The position numbers and the translations under genes are program-made. The notes beneath the pieces are model-generated. The model saw nothing but the letters and a program-made list of their open reading frames with translations, was not told the origin of the DNA and searched no databases. From Rallus limicola (taxonomy: Eukaryota; Chordata; Aves; Gruiformes; Rallidae), in assembly GCA_022605955.1 (NCBI GenBank), contig JAKCOZ010000263.1:62001-126000 (forward strand): 64,000 nucleotides of DNA, written 5' to 3'. Positions 1-11,613 of this stretch are shown here, in pieces. Position 1 is the first letter of the stretch, and every line of letters starts with the position of its first letter.

Positions 1-1809
1 AAGCTAGGCCTGAAAGGCATAGCTTGTCTGAAACCTCTTAACAGGACACACGAGCAGACCCTGTCACTTTGGCTCTCAGCCTTTTCCTTTGCCTGGAAAG
101 AGGGAACATGCCTGGAACCTCCTACGGTGCTTTTCTCGGCCCTAGCAGACTGCAGTTCAAAACATGCTAAACGTCCAGCAATAACTCCCAAAGTAAAGAA
201 GCTAGGCATGAAAGGCATAGCTTGTCTGAAACCTCCTAACATGACACACGAGCAGCCCCTGTCACTTTGGTTCTCAGCCTTTTCCTTTGCCTGGAAAGAG
301 GGAACATGCCTGGAACCTCCTACGGTGCTTTTCTCGGCCCTAGCAGACTGCAGTTCAAAACATGCTAAACGTCCAGCAATAACTCCCAAAGTAAAGAAGC
401 TAGGCCTGAAAGGCATAGCTTGTCTGAAACCTCCTAACAGGACACACGAGCAGACCCTGTCACTTTGGCTCTCAGCCTTTTCCTTTGCCTGGAAAGAGGG
501 AACATGCCTGGAACCTCCTACGGTGCTTTTCTCGGCCCTAGCAGACTGCAGTTCAAAACATGCTAAACGTCCAGCAATAACTCCCAAAGTAAAGAAGCTA
601 GGCCTGAAAGGCATAGCTTGTCTGAAACCTCCTAACAGGACACACGAGCAGCACCTGTCACTTTGGCTCTCAGCCTTTTCCTTTGCCTGGAAAGAGGGAA
701 CATGCCTGGAACCTCCTACGGTGCTTTTCTCGGCCCTAGCAGACTGCAGTTCAAAACATGCTAAACGTCCAGCAATAACTCCCAAAGTAAAGAAGCTAGG
801 CCTGAAAGGCATAGCTTGTCTGAAACCTCCTAACAGGACACCCGAGCAGACCCTGTCACTTTGGCTCTCAGCCTTTTCCTTTGCCTGGAAAGAGGGAACA
901 TGCCTGGAACCTCCTACGGTGCTTTTCTCGGCCCTAGCAGACTGCAATTCAAAACATGCTAAACGTCCAGCAATAACTCCCAAAGTAAAGAAGCTAGGCC
1001 TGAAAGGCATAGCTTGTCTGAAACCTCCTAACATGACACACGAGCAGCCCCTGTCACTTTGGTTCTCAGCCTTTTCCTTTGCCTGGAAAGAGGGAACATG
1101 CCTGGAACCTCCTACGGTGCTTTTCTCGGCCCTAGCAGACTGCAGTTCAAAACATGCTAAACGTCCAGCAATAACTCCCAAAGTAAAGAAGCTAGGCCTG
1201 AAAGGCATAGCTTGTCTGAAACCTCCTAACAGGACACACGAGCAGCCCCTGTCACTTTGGCTCTCAGCCTTTTCCTTTGCCTGGAAAGAGGGAACATGCC
1301 TGGAACCTCCTACGGTGCTTTTCTCGGCCCTAGCAGACTGCAGTTCAAAACATGCTAAACGTCCAGCAATAACTCCCAAAGTAAAGAAGCTAGGCCTGAA
1401 AGGCATAGCTTGTCTGAAACCTCCTAACAGGACACACGAGCAGCCCCTGTCACTTTGGCTCTCAGCCTTTTCCTTTGCCTGGAAAGAGGGAACATGCCTG
1501 GAACCTCCTACGGTGCTTTTCTCGGCCCTAGCAGACTGCAGTTCAAAACATGCTAAACGTCCAGCAATAACTCCCAAAGTAAAGAAGCTAGGCCTGAAAG
1601 GCATAGCTTGTCTGAAACCTCCTAACATGACACACGAGCAGCCCCTGTCACTTTGGTTCTCAGCCTTTTCCTTTGCCTGGAAAGAGGGAACATGCCTGGA
1701 ACCTCCTACGGTGCTTTTCTCGGCCCTAGCAGACTGCAGTTCAAAACATGCTAAACGTCCAGCAATAACTCCCAAAGTAAAGAAGCTAGGCATGAAAGGC
1801 ATAGCTTGT
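1..1809. repeat. Monomer run before first palindrome, 9 copies
   Basis: Order T-M-T-H-E-M-P-P-M, then 27 bases of the next unit. The first copy has CCTCTTAAC instead of CCTCCTAAC and is followed by a GGCATG copy of type M. The same pair recurs at about 10.56 kb and 15.01 kb, so the window opens inside a duplicated segment. The left end of this block lies outside the window. Confidence 0.93.
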
Positions 1810-1874
1810 CCTGTTAGGAGGTTTCAAACAAGCTAGGCCTGAAAGGCATAGCTTGTCTGAAACCTCCTAACAGG
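1810..1874. repeat. Junction palindrome 1 of 32
   Basis: Left arm has GGTTTCAAAC, one mismatch to the right arm. The preceding unit has GGCATG, the following unit GCAATTC. The next palindrome is 1631 bp on (8 monomers). Confidence 0.93.
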
Positions 1875-3440
1875 ACACACGAGCAGACCCTGTCACTTTG
1901 GCTCTCAGCCTTTTCCTTTGCCTGGAAAGAGGGAACATGCCTGGAACCTCCTACGGTGCTTTTCTCGGCCCTAGCAGACTGCAATTCAAAACATGCTAAA
2001 CGTCCAGCAATAACTCCCAAAGTAAAGAAGCTAGGCCTGAAAGGCATAGCTTGTCTGAAACCTCCTAACAGGACACACGAGCAGCCCCTGTCACTTTGGC
2101 TCTCAGCCTTTTCCTTTGCCTGGAAAGAGGGAACATGCCTGGAACCTCCTACGGTGCTTTTCTCGGCCCTAGCAGACTGCAGTTCAAAACATGCTAAACG
2201 TCCAGCAATAACTCCCAAAGTAAAGAAGCTAGGCCTGAAAGGCATAGCTTGTCTGAAACCTCCTAACAGGACACACGAGCAGACCCTGTCACTTTGGCTC
2301 TCAGCCTTTTCCTTTGCCTGGAAAGAGGGAACATGCCTGGAACCTCCTACGGTGCTTTTCTCGGCCCTAGCAGACTGCAGTTCAAAACATGCTAAACGTC
2401 CAGCAATAACTCCCAAAGTAAAGAAGCTAGGCCTGAAAGGCATAGCTTGTCTGAAACCTCCTAACATGACACACGAGCAGCCCCTGTCACTTTGGTTCTC
2501 AGCCTTTTCCTTTGCCTGGAAAGAGGGAACATTCCTGGAACCTCCTACGGTGCTTTTCTCGGCCCTAGCAGACTGCAGTTCAAAACATGCTAAACGTCCA
2601 GCAATAACTCCCAAAGTAAAGAAGCTAGGCCTGAAAGGCATAGCTTGTCTGAAACCTCCTAACAGGACACACGAGCAGACCCTGTCACTTTGGCTCTCAG
2701 CCTTTTCCTTTGCCTGGAAAGAGGGAACATGCCTGGAACCTCCTACGGTGCTTTTCTCGGCCCTAGCAGACTGCAGTTCAAAACATGCTAAACGTCCAGC
2801 AATAACTCCCAAAGTAAAGAAGCTAGGCCTGAAAGGCATAGCTTGTCTGAAACCTCCTAACAGGACACACGAGCAGCCCCTGTCACTTTGGCTCTCAGCC
2901 TTTTCCTTTGCCTGGAAAGAGGGAACATGCCTGGAACCTCCTACGGTGCTTTTCTCGGCCCTAGCAGACTGCAGTTCAAAACATGCTAAACGTCCAGCAA
3001 TAACTCCCAAAGTAAAGAAGCTAGGCCTGAAAGGCATAGCTTGTCTGAAACCTCCTAACAGGACACACGAGCAGCCCCTGTCACTTTGGCTCTCAGCCTT
3101 TTCCTTTGCCTGGAAAGAGGGAACATGCCTGGAACCTCCTACGGTGCTTTTCTCGGCCCTAGCAGACTGCAGTTCAAAACATGCTAAACGTCCAGCAATA
3201 ACTCCCAAAGTAAAGAAGCTAGGCCTGAAAGGCATAGCTTGTCTGAAACCTCCTAACATGACACACGAGCAGCCCCTGTCACTTTGGTTCTCAGCCTTTT
3301 CCTTTGCCTGGAAAGAGGGAACATGCCTGGAACCTCCTACGGTGCTTTTCTCGGCCCTAGCAGACTGCAGTTCAAAACATGCTAAACGTCCAGCAATAAC
3401 TCCCAAAGTAAAGAAGCTAGGCATGAAAGGCATAGCTTGT
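1875..3440. repeat. Block of 8 monomers
   Basis: Order T-P-T-M-T-P-P-M. The fourth copy has ACATTCCTGG in place of ACATGCCTGG near 2531. The ending P-P-M matches the run before palindrome 1 and that before palindrome 3, so block ends are more alike than block interiors. Confidence 0.92.
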
Positions 3441-3505
3441 CCTGTTAGGAGGTTTAAAACAAGCTAGGCCTGAAAGGCATAGCTTGTCTGAAACCTCCTA
3501 ACAGG
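3441..3505. repeat. Junction palindrome 2 of 32
   Basis: The only copy with GGTTTAAAAC in the left arm (two mismatches). GGCATG precedes it; the next unit has the usual GCAGTTC. Next palindrome 1829 bp on. Confidence 0.92.
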
Positions 3506-5269
3506 ACACACGAGCAGCCCCTGTCACTTTGGCTCTCAGCCTTTTCCTTTGCCTGGAAAGAGGGAACATGCCTGGAACCTCCTACGGTGCTTTTCTCGGC
3601 CCTAGCAGACTGCAGTTCAAAACATGCTAAACGTCCAGCAATAACTCCCAAAGTAAAGAAGCTAGGCCTGAAAGGCATAGCTTGTCTGAAACCTCCTAAC
3701 AGGACACACGAGCAGACCCTGTCACTTTGGCTCTCAGCCTTTTCCTTTGCCTGGAAAGAGGGAACATGCCTGGAACCTCCTACGGTGCTTTTCTCGGCCC
3801 TAGCAGACTGCAGTTCAAAACATGCTAAACGTCCAGCAATAACTCCCAAAGTAAAGAAGCTAGGCCTGAAAGGCATAGCTTGTCTGAAACCTCCTAACAT
3901 GACACACGAGCAGCCCCTGTCACTTTGGTTCTCAGCCTTTTCCTTTGCCTGGAAAGAGGGAACATGCCTGGAACCTCCTACGGTGCTTTTCTCGGCCCTA
4001 GCAGACTGCAGTTCAAAACATGCTAAACGTCCAGCAATAACTCCCAAAGTAAAGAAGCTAGGCCTGAAAGGCATAGCTTGTCTGAAACCTCCTAACAGGA
4101 CACACGAGCAGACCCTGTCACTTTGGCTCTCAGCCTTTTCCTTTGCCTGGAAAGAGGGAACATGCCTGGAACCTCCTACGGTGCTTTTCTCGGCCCTAGC
4201 AGACTGCAGTTCAAAACATGCTAAACGTCCAGCAATAACTCCCAAAGTAAAGAAGCTAGGCCTGAAAGGCATAGCTTGTCTGAAACCTCCTAACAGGACA
4301 CACGAGCAGCCCCTGTCACTTTGGCTCTCAGCCTTTTCCTTTGCCTGGAAAGAGGGAACATGCCTGGAACCTCCTACGGTGCTTTTCTCGGCCCTAGCAG
4401 ACTGCAGTTCAAAACATGCTAAACGTCCAGCAATAACTCCCAAAGTAAAGAAGCTAGGCCTGAAAGGCATAGCTTGTCTGAAACCTCCTAACAGGACACA
4501 CGAGCAGACCCTGTCACTTTGGCTCTCAGCCTTTTCCTTTGCCTGGAAAGAGGGAACATGCCTGGAACCTCCTACGGTGCTTTTCTCGGCCCTAGCAGAC
4601 TGCAGTTCAAAACATGCTAAACGTCCAGCAATAACTCCCAAAGTAAAGAAGCTAGGCCTGAAAGGCATAGCTTGTCTGAAACCTCCTAACAGGACACACG
4701 AGCAGCCCCTGTCACTTTGGCTCTCAGCCTTTTCCTTTGCCTGGAAAGAGGGAACATGCCTGGAACCTCCTACGGTGCTTTTCTCGGCCCTAGCAGACTG
4801 CAGTTCAAAACATGCTAAACGTCCAGCAATAACTCCCAAAGTAAAGAAGCTAGGCCTGAAAGGCATAGCTTGTCTGAAACCTCCTAACAGGACACACGAG
4901 CAGCCCCTGTCACTTTGGCTCTCAGCCTTTTCCTTTGCCTGGAAAGAGGGAACATGCCTGGAACCTCCTACGGTGCTTTTCTCGGCCCTAGCAGACTGCA
5001 GTTCAAAACATGCTAAACGTCCAGCAATAACTCCCAAAGTAAAGAAGCTAGGCCTGAAAGGCATAGCTTGTCTGAAACCTCCTAACATGACACACGAGCA
5101 GCCCCTGTCACTTTGGTTCTCAGCCTTTTCCTTTGCCTGGAAAGAGGGAACATGCCTGGAACCTCCTACGGTGATTTTCTCGGCCCTAGCAGACTGCAGT
5201 TCAAAACATGCTAAACGTCCAGCAATAACTCCCAAAGTAAAGAAGCTAGGCATGAAAGGCATAGCTTGT
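3506..5269. repeat. Block of 9 monomers
   Basis: Order P-T-M-T-P-T-P-P-M. The last copy carries GTGATTTTC instead of GTGCTTTTC near 5173. No indels; length fits exactly. Confidence 0.92.
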
Positions 5270-5334
5270 CCTGTTAGGAGGTTTCAAACAAGCTAGGCCT
5301 GAAAGGCATAGCTTGTCTGAAACCTCCTAACAGG
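5270..5334. repeat. Junction palindrome 3 of 32
   Basis: Left arm GGTTTCAAAC, one mismatch. GGCATG before, GCAATTC after. Next palindrome 2621 bp on. Confidence 0.93.
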
Positions 5335-7890
5335 ACACACGAGCAGACCCTGTCACTTTGGCTCTCAGCCTTTTCCTTTGCCTGGAAAGAGGGAACATGC
5401 CTGGAACCTCCTACGGTGCTTTTCTCGGCCCTAGCAGACTGCAATTCAAAACATGCTAAACGTCCAGCAATAACTCCCAAAGTAAAGAAGCTAGGCCTGA
5501 AAGGCATAGCTTGTCTGAAACCTCCTAACAGGACACACGAGCAGACCCTGTCACTTTGGCTCTCAGCCTTTTCCTTTGCCTGGAAAGAGGGAACATGCCT
5601 GGAACCTCCTACGGTGCTTTTCTCGGCCCTAGCAGACTGCAGTTCAAAACATGCTAAACGTCCAGCAATAACTCCCAAAGTAAAGAAGCTAGGCCTGAAA
5701 GGCATAGCTTGTCTGAAACCTCCTAACATGACACACGAGCAGCCCCTGTCACTTTGGTTCTCAGCCTTTTCCTTTGCCTGGAAAGAGGGAACATGCCTGG
5801 AACCTCCTACGGTGCTTTTCTCGGCCCTAGCAGACTGCAGTTCAAAACATGCTAAACGTCCAGCAATAACTCCCAAAGTAAAGAAGCTAGGCCTGAAAGG
5901 CATAGCTTGTCTGAAACCTCCTAACAGGACACACGAGCAGACCCTGTCACTTTGGCTCTCAGCCTTTTCCTTTGCCTGGAAAGAGGGAACATGCCTGGAA
6001 CCTCCTACGGTGCTTTTCTCGGCCCTAGCAGACTGCAGTTCAAAACATGCTAAACGTCCAGCAATAACTCCCAAAGTAAAGAAGCTAGGCCTGAAAGGCA
6101 TAGCTTGTCTGAAACCTCCTAACAGGACACACGAGCAGACCCTGTCACTTTGGCTCTCAGCCTTTTCCTTTGCCTGGAAAGAGGGAACATGCCTGGAACC
6201 TCCTACGGTGCTTTTCTCGGCCCTAGCAGACTGCAGTTCAAAACATGCTAAACGTCCAGCAATAACTCCCAAAGTAAAGAAGCTAGGCCTGAAAGGCATA
6301 GCTTGTCTGAAACCTCCTAACAGGACACACGAGCAGACCCTGTCACTTTGGCTCTCAGCCTTTTCCTTTGCCTGGAAAGAGGGAACATGCCTGGAACCTC
6401 CTACGGTGCTTTTCTCGGCCCTAGCAGACTGCAGTTCAAAACATGCTAAACGTCCAGCAATAACTCCCAAAGTAAAGAAGCTAGGCCTGAAAGGCATAGC
6501 TTGTCTGAAACCTCCTAACAGGACACACGAGCAGACCCTGTCACTTTGGCTCTCAGCCTTTTCCTTTGCCTGGAAAGAGGGAACATGCCTGGAACCTCCT
6601 ACGGTGCTTTTCTCGGCCCTAGCAGACTGCAGTTCAAAACATGCTAAACGTCCAGCAATAACTCCCAAAGTAAAGAAGCTAGGCCTGAAAGGCATAGCTT
6701 GTCTGAAACCTCCTAACAGGACACATGAGCAGCACCTGTCACTTTGGCTCTCAGCCTTTTCCTTTGCCTGGAAAGAGGGAACATGCCTGGAACCTCCTAC
6801 GGTGCTTTTCTCGGCCCTAGCAGACTGCAGTTCAAAACATGCTAAACGTCCAGCAATAACTCCCAAAGTAAAGAAGCTAGGCATGAAAGGCATAGCTTGT
6901 CTGAAACCTCCTAACAGGACACACGAGCAGACCCTGTCACTTTGGCTCTCAGCCTTTTCCTTTGCCTGGAAAGAGGGAACATGCCTGGAACCTCCTACGG
7001 TGCTTTTCTCGGCCCTAGCAGACTGCAGTTCAAAACATGCTAAACGTCCAGCAATAACTCCCAAAGTAAAGAAGCTAGGCCTGAAAGGCATAGCTTGTCT
7101 GAAACCTCCTAACATGACACACGAGCAGACCCTGTCACTTTGGTTCGCAGCCTTTTCCTTTGCCTGGAAAGAGGGATCATGCCTGGAACCTCCTACGGTG
7201 CTTTTCTCGGCCCTAGCAGACTGCAGTTCAAAACATGCTAAACGTCCAGCAATAACTCCCAAAGTAAAGAAGCTAGGCCTGAAAGGCATAGCTTGTCTGA
7301 AACCTCCTAACAGGACACACGAGCAGCCCCTGTCACTTTGGCTCTCAGCCTTTTCCTTTGCCTGGAAAGAGGGAACATGCCTGGAACCTCCTACGGTGCT
7401 TTTCTCGGCCCTAGCAGACTGCAGTTCAAAACATGCTAAACGTCCAGCAATAACTCCCAAAGTAAAGAAGCTAGGCCTGAAAGGCATAGCTTGTCTGAAA
7501 CCTCCTAACAGGACACACGAGCAGCCCCTGTCACTTTGGCTCTCAGCCTTTTCCTTTGCCTGGAAAGAGGGAACATGCCTGGAACCTCCTACGGTGCTTT
7601 TCTCGGCCCTAGCAGACTGCAGTTCAAAACATGCTAAACGTCCAGCAATAACTCCCAAAGTAAAGAAGCTAGGCCTGAAAGGCATAGCTTGTCTGAAACC
7701 TCCTAACATGACACACGAGCAGCCCCTGTCACTTTGGTTCTCAGCCTTTTCCTTTGCCTGGAAAGAGGGAACATGCCTGGAACCTCCTACGGTGCTTTTC
7801 TCGGCCCTAGCAGACTGCAGTTCAAAACATGCTAAACGTCCAGCAATAACTCCCAAAGTAAAGAAGCTAGGCATGAAAGGCATAGCTTGT
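5335..7890. repeat. Block of 13 monomers
   Basis: Order T-T-M-T-T-T-T-H-T-Mt-P-P-M. The H copy (CATGAGCAGCACC near 6724) is followed by a GGCATG copy, then an Mt copy with GGTTCGC and GGGATCATG near 7170. This H-T-Mt signature recurs 5487 bp downstream. Confidence 0.92.
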
Positions 7891-7955
7891 CCTGTTAGGA
7901 GGTTTCAAACAAGCTAGGCCTGAAAGGCATAGCTTGTCTGAAACCTCCTAACAGG
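7891..7955. repeat. Junction palindrome 4 of 32
   Basis: Left arm GGTTTCAAAC, one mismatch. The following units carry GCAATTC and then GAAAGTCATAG (8121), a pair shared with palindromes 5 and 7. Next palindrome 2027 bp on. Confidence 0.93.
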
Positions 7956-9917
7956 ACACACGAGCAGACCCTGTCACTTTGGCTCTCAGCCTTTTCCTTT
8001 GCCTGGAAAGAGGGAACATGCCTGGAACCTCCTACGGTGCTTTTCTCGGCCCTAGCAGACTGCAATTCAAAACATGCTAAACGTCCAGCAATAACTCCCA
8101 AAGTAAAGAAGCTAGGCCTGAAAGTCATAGCTTGTCTGAAACCTCCTAACAGGACACACGAGCAGCCCCTGTCACTTTGGCTCTCAGCCTTTTCCTTTGC
8201 CTGGAAAGAGGGAACATGCCTGGAACCTCCTACGGTGCTTTTCTCGGCCCTAGCAGACTGCAGTTCAAAACATGCTAAACGTCCAGCAATAACTCCCAAA
8301 GTAAAGAAGCTAGGCCTGAAAGGCATAGCTTGTCTGAAACCTCCTAACAGGACACACGAGCAGACCCTGTCACTTTGGCTCTCAGCCTTTTCCTTTGCCT
8401 GGAAAGAGGGAACATGCCTGGAACCTCCTACGGTGCTTTTCTCGGCCCTAGCAGACTGCAGTTCAAAACATGCTAAACGTCCAGCAATAACTCCCAAAGT
8501 AAAGAAGCTAGGCCTGAAAGGCATAGCTTGTCTGAAACCTCCTAACATGACACACGAGCAGCCCCTGTCACTTTGGTTCTCAGCCTTTTCCTTTGCCTGG
8601 AAAGAGGGAACATGCCTGGAACCTCCTACGGTGCTTTTCTCGGCCCTAGCAGACTGCAGTTCAAAACATGCTAAACGTCCAGCAATAACTCCCAAAGTAA
8701 AGAAGCTAGGCCTGAAAGGCATAGCTTGTCTGAAACCTCCTAACAGGACACACGAGCAGACCCTGTCACTTTGGCTCTCAGCCTTTTCCTTTGCCTGGAA
8801 AGAGGGAACATGCCTGGAACCTCCTACGGTGCTTTTCTCGGGCCTAGCAGACTGCAGTTCAAAACATGCTAAACGTCCAGCAATAACTCCCAAAGTAAAG
8901 AAGCTAGGCCTGAAAGGCATAGCTTGTCTGAAACCTCCTAACAGGACACCCGAGCAGACCCTGTCACTTTGGCTCTCAGCCTTTTCCTTTGCCTGGAAAG
9001 AGGGAACATGCCTGGAACCTCCTACGGTGCTTTTCTCGGCCCTAGCAGACTGCAGTTCAAAACATGCTAAACGTCCAGCAATAACTCCCAAAGTAAAGAA
9101 GCTAGGCCTGAAAGGCATAGCTTGTCTGAAACCTCCTAACAGGACACATGAGCAGCACCTGTCACTTTGGCTCTCAGCCTTTTCCTTTGCCTGGAAAGAG
9201 GGAACATGCCTGGAACCTCCTACGTTGCTTTTCTCGGCCCTAGCAGACTGCAGTTCAAAACATGCTAAACGTCCAGCAATAACTCCCAAAGTAAAGAAGC
9301 TAGGCATGAAAGGCATAGCTTGTCTGAAACCTCCTAACAGGACACACGAGCAGGCCCTGTCACTTTGGCTCTCAGCCTTTTCCTTTGCCTGGAAAGAGGG
9401 AACATGCCTGGAACCTCCTACGGTGCTTTTCTCGGCCCTAGCAGACTGCAGTTCAAAACATGCTAAACGTCCAGCAATAACTCCCAAAGTAAAGAAGCTA
9501 GGCCTGAAAGGCATAGCTTGTCTGAAACCTCCTAACATGACACACGAGCAGACCCTGTCACTTTGGTTCGCAGCCTTTTCCTTTGCCTGGAAAGAGGGAA
9601 CATGCCTGGAACCTCCTACGGTGCTTTTCTCGGCCCTAGCAGACTGCAGTTCAAAACATGCTAAACGTCCAGCAATAACTCCCAAAGTAAAGAAGCTAGG
9701 CATGAAAGGCATAGCTTGTCTGAAACCTCCTAACATGACACACGAGCAGACCCTGTCACTTTGGTTCGCAGCCTTTTCCTTTGCCTGGAAAGAGGGAACA
9801 TGCCTGGAACCTCCTACGGTGCTTTTCTCGGCCCTAGCAGACTGCAGTTCAAAACATGCTAAACGTCCAGCAATAACTCCCAAAGTAAAGAAGCTAGGCA
9901 TGAAAGGCATAGCTTGT
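7956..9917. repeat. Block of 10 monomers
   Basis: Order T-P-T-M-T-E-H-T(variant CAGGCCC)-Mt-Mt. Single changes include TCGGGCC near 8841 and CTACGTTGC near 9222. This is the only place with two adjacent Mt copies, suggesting a local one-unit duplication. Confidence 0.9.
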
Positions 9918-9982
9918 CCTGTTAGGAGGTTTCAAACAAGCTAGGCCTGAAAGGCATAGCTTGTCTGAAACCTCCTAACAGG
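9918..9982. repeat. Junction palindrome 5 of 32
   Basis: Left arm GGTTTCAAAC, one mismatch. Followed by GCAATTC and GAAAGTCATAG, exactly 2027 bp after the same markers at palindrome 4. Next palindrome 1631 bp on. Confidence 0.93.
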
Positions 9983-11548
9983 ACACACGAGCAGACCCTG
10001 TCACTTTGGCTCTCAGCCTTTTCCTTTGCCTGGAAAGAGGGAACATGCCTGGAACCTCCTACGGTGCTTTTCTCGGCCCTAGCAGACTGCAATTCAAAAC
10101 ATGCTAAACGTCCAGAAATAACTCCCAAAGTAAAGAAGCTAGGCCTGAAAGTCATAGCTTGTCTGAAACCTCCTAACAGGACACACGAGCAGCCCCTGTC
10201 ACTTTGGCTCTCAGCCTTTTCCTTTGCCTGGAAAGAGGGAACATGCCTGGAACCTCCTACGGTGCTTTTCTCGGCCCTAGCAGACTGCAGTTCAAAACAT
10301 GCTAAACGTCCAGCAATAACTCCCAAAGTAAAGAAGCTAGGCCTGAAAGGCATAGCTTGTCTGAAACCTCCTAACATGACACACGAGCAGACCCTGTCAC
10401 TTTGGTTCGCAGCCTTTTCCTTTGCCTGGAAAGAGGGAACATGCCTGGAACCTCCTACGGTGCTTTTCTCGGCCCTAGCAGACTGCAGTTCAAAACATGC
10501 TAAACGTCGAGCAATAACTCCCAAAGTAAAGAAGCTAGGCATGAAAGGCATAGCTTGTCTGAAACCTCTTAACAGGACACACGAGCAGACCCTGTCACTT
10601 TGGCTCTCAGCCTTTTCCTTTGCCTGGAAAGAGGGAACATGCCTGGAACCTCCTACGGTGCTTTTCTCGGTTCTAGCAGACTGCAGTTCAAAACATGCTA
10701 AACGTCCAGCAATAACTCCCAAAGTAAAGAAGCTAGGCATGAAAGGCATAGCTTGTCTGAAACCTCCTAACATGACACACGAGCAGCCCCTGTCACTTTG
10801 GTTCTCAGCCTTTTCCTTTGCCTGGAAAGAGGGAACATGCCTGGAACCTCCTACGGTGCTTTTCTCGGCCCTAGCAGACTGCAGTTCAAAACATGCTAAA
10901 CGTCCAGCAATAACTCCCAAAGTAAAGAAGCTAGGCCTGAAAGGCATAGCTTGTCTGAAACCTCCTAACAGGACACACGAGCAGCCCCTGTCACTTTGGC
11001 TCTCAGCCTTTTCCTTTGCCTGGAAAGAGGGAACATGCCTGGAACCTCCTACGGTGCTTTTCTCGGCCTTAGCAGACTGCAGTTCAAAACATGCTAAACG
11101 TCCAGCAATAACTCCCAAAGTAAAGAAGCTAGGCCTGAAAGGCATAGCTTGTCTGAAACCTCCTAACAGGACACACAAGCAGACCCTGTCACTTTGGCTC
11201 TCAGCCTTTTCCTTTGCCTGGAAAGAGGGAACATGCCTGGAACCTCCTACGGTGCTTTTCTCGGCCCTAGCAGACTGCAATTCAAAACATGCTAAACGTC
11301 CAGCAATAACTCCCAAAGTAAAGAAGCTAGGCCTGAAAGGCATAGCTTGTCTGAAACCTCCTAACAGGACACACGAGCAAACCCTTTCACTTTGGCTCTC
11401 ATCTTTTTCCTTTGCTTGGAAAGAGGGAACATGCCTGGAACCTCCTACGGTGCTTTTCTCGGCCCTAGCAGACTGCAGCTCAAAACATGCTAAACGTATA
11501 GCAATAACTCCCAAAGTAAAGAAGCTAGGCATGAAAGGCATAGCTTGT
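9983..11548. repeat. Block of 8 monomers
   Basis: Order T-P-Mt-T-M-P-K-F. Distinctive markers are CCTCTTAAC near 10565, TCGGTTCTAGC near 10668, CGGCCTTAGC near 11065, and a final F copy with CATCTTTTTCC, followed by GCAGCTC and CGTATAGC near 11506. All of these recur 4450 bp downstream. Confidence 0.92.
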
Positions 11549-11613
11549 CCTGTTAGGAGGTTTCAGACAAGCTAGGCCTGAAAGGCATAGCTTGTCTGAA
11601 ACCTCCTAACAGG
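11549..11613. repeat. Junction palindrome 6 of 32
   Basis: First copy with the fully complementary GGTTTCAGAC left arm. GGCATG before, GCAGTTC after. Next palindrome 1829 bp on. Confidence 0.93.

Noticed and set aside
1810..1874. Palindromes as intrinsic transcription terminators
   Set aside because: The stem is long, but no T-run follows it and no transcription unit precedes it; the composition also suggests a eukaryote.
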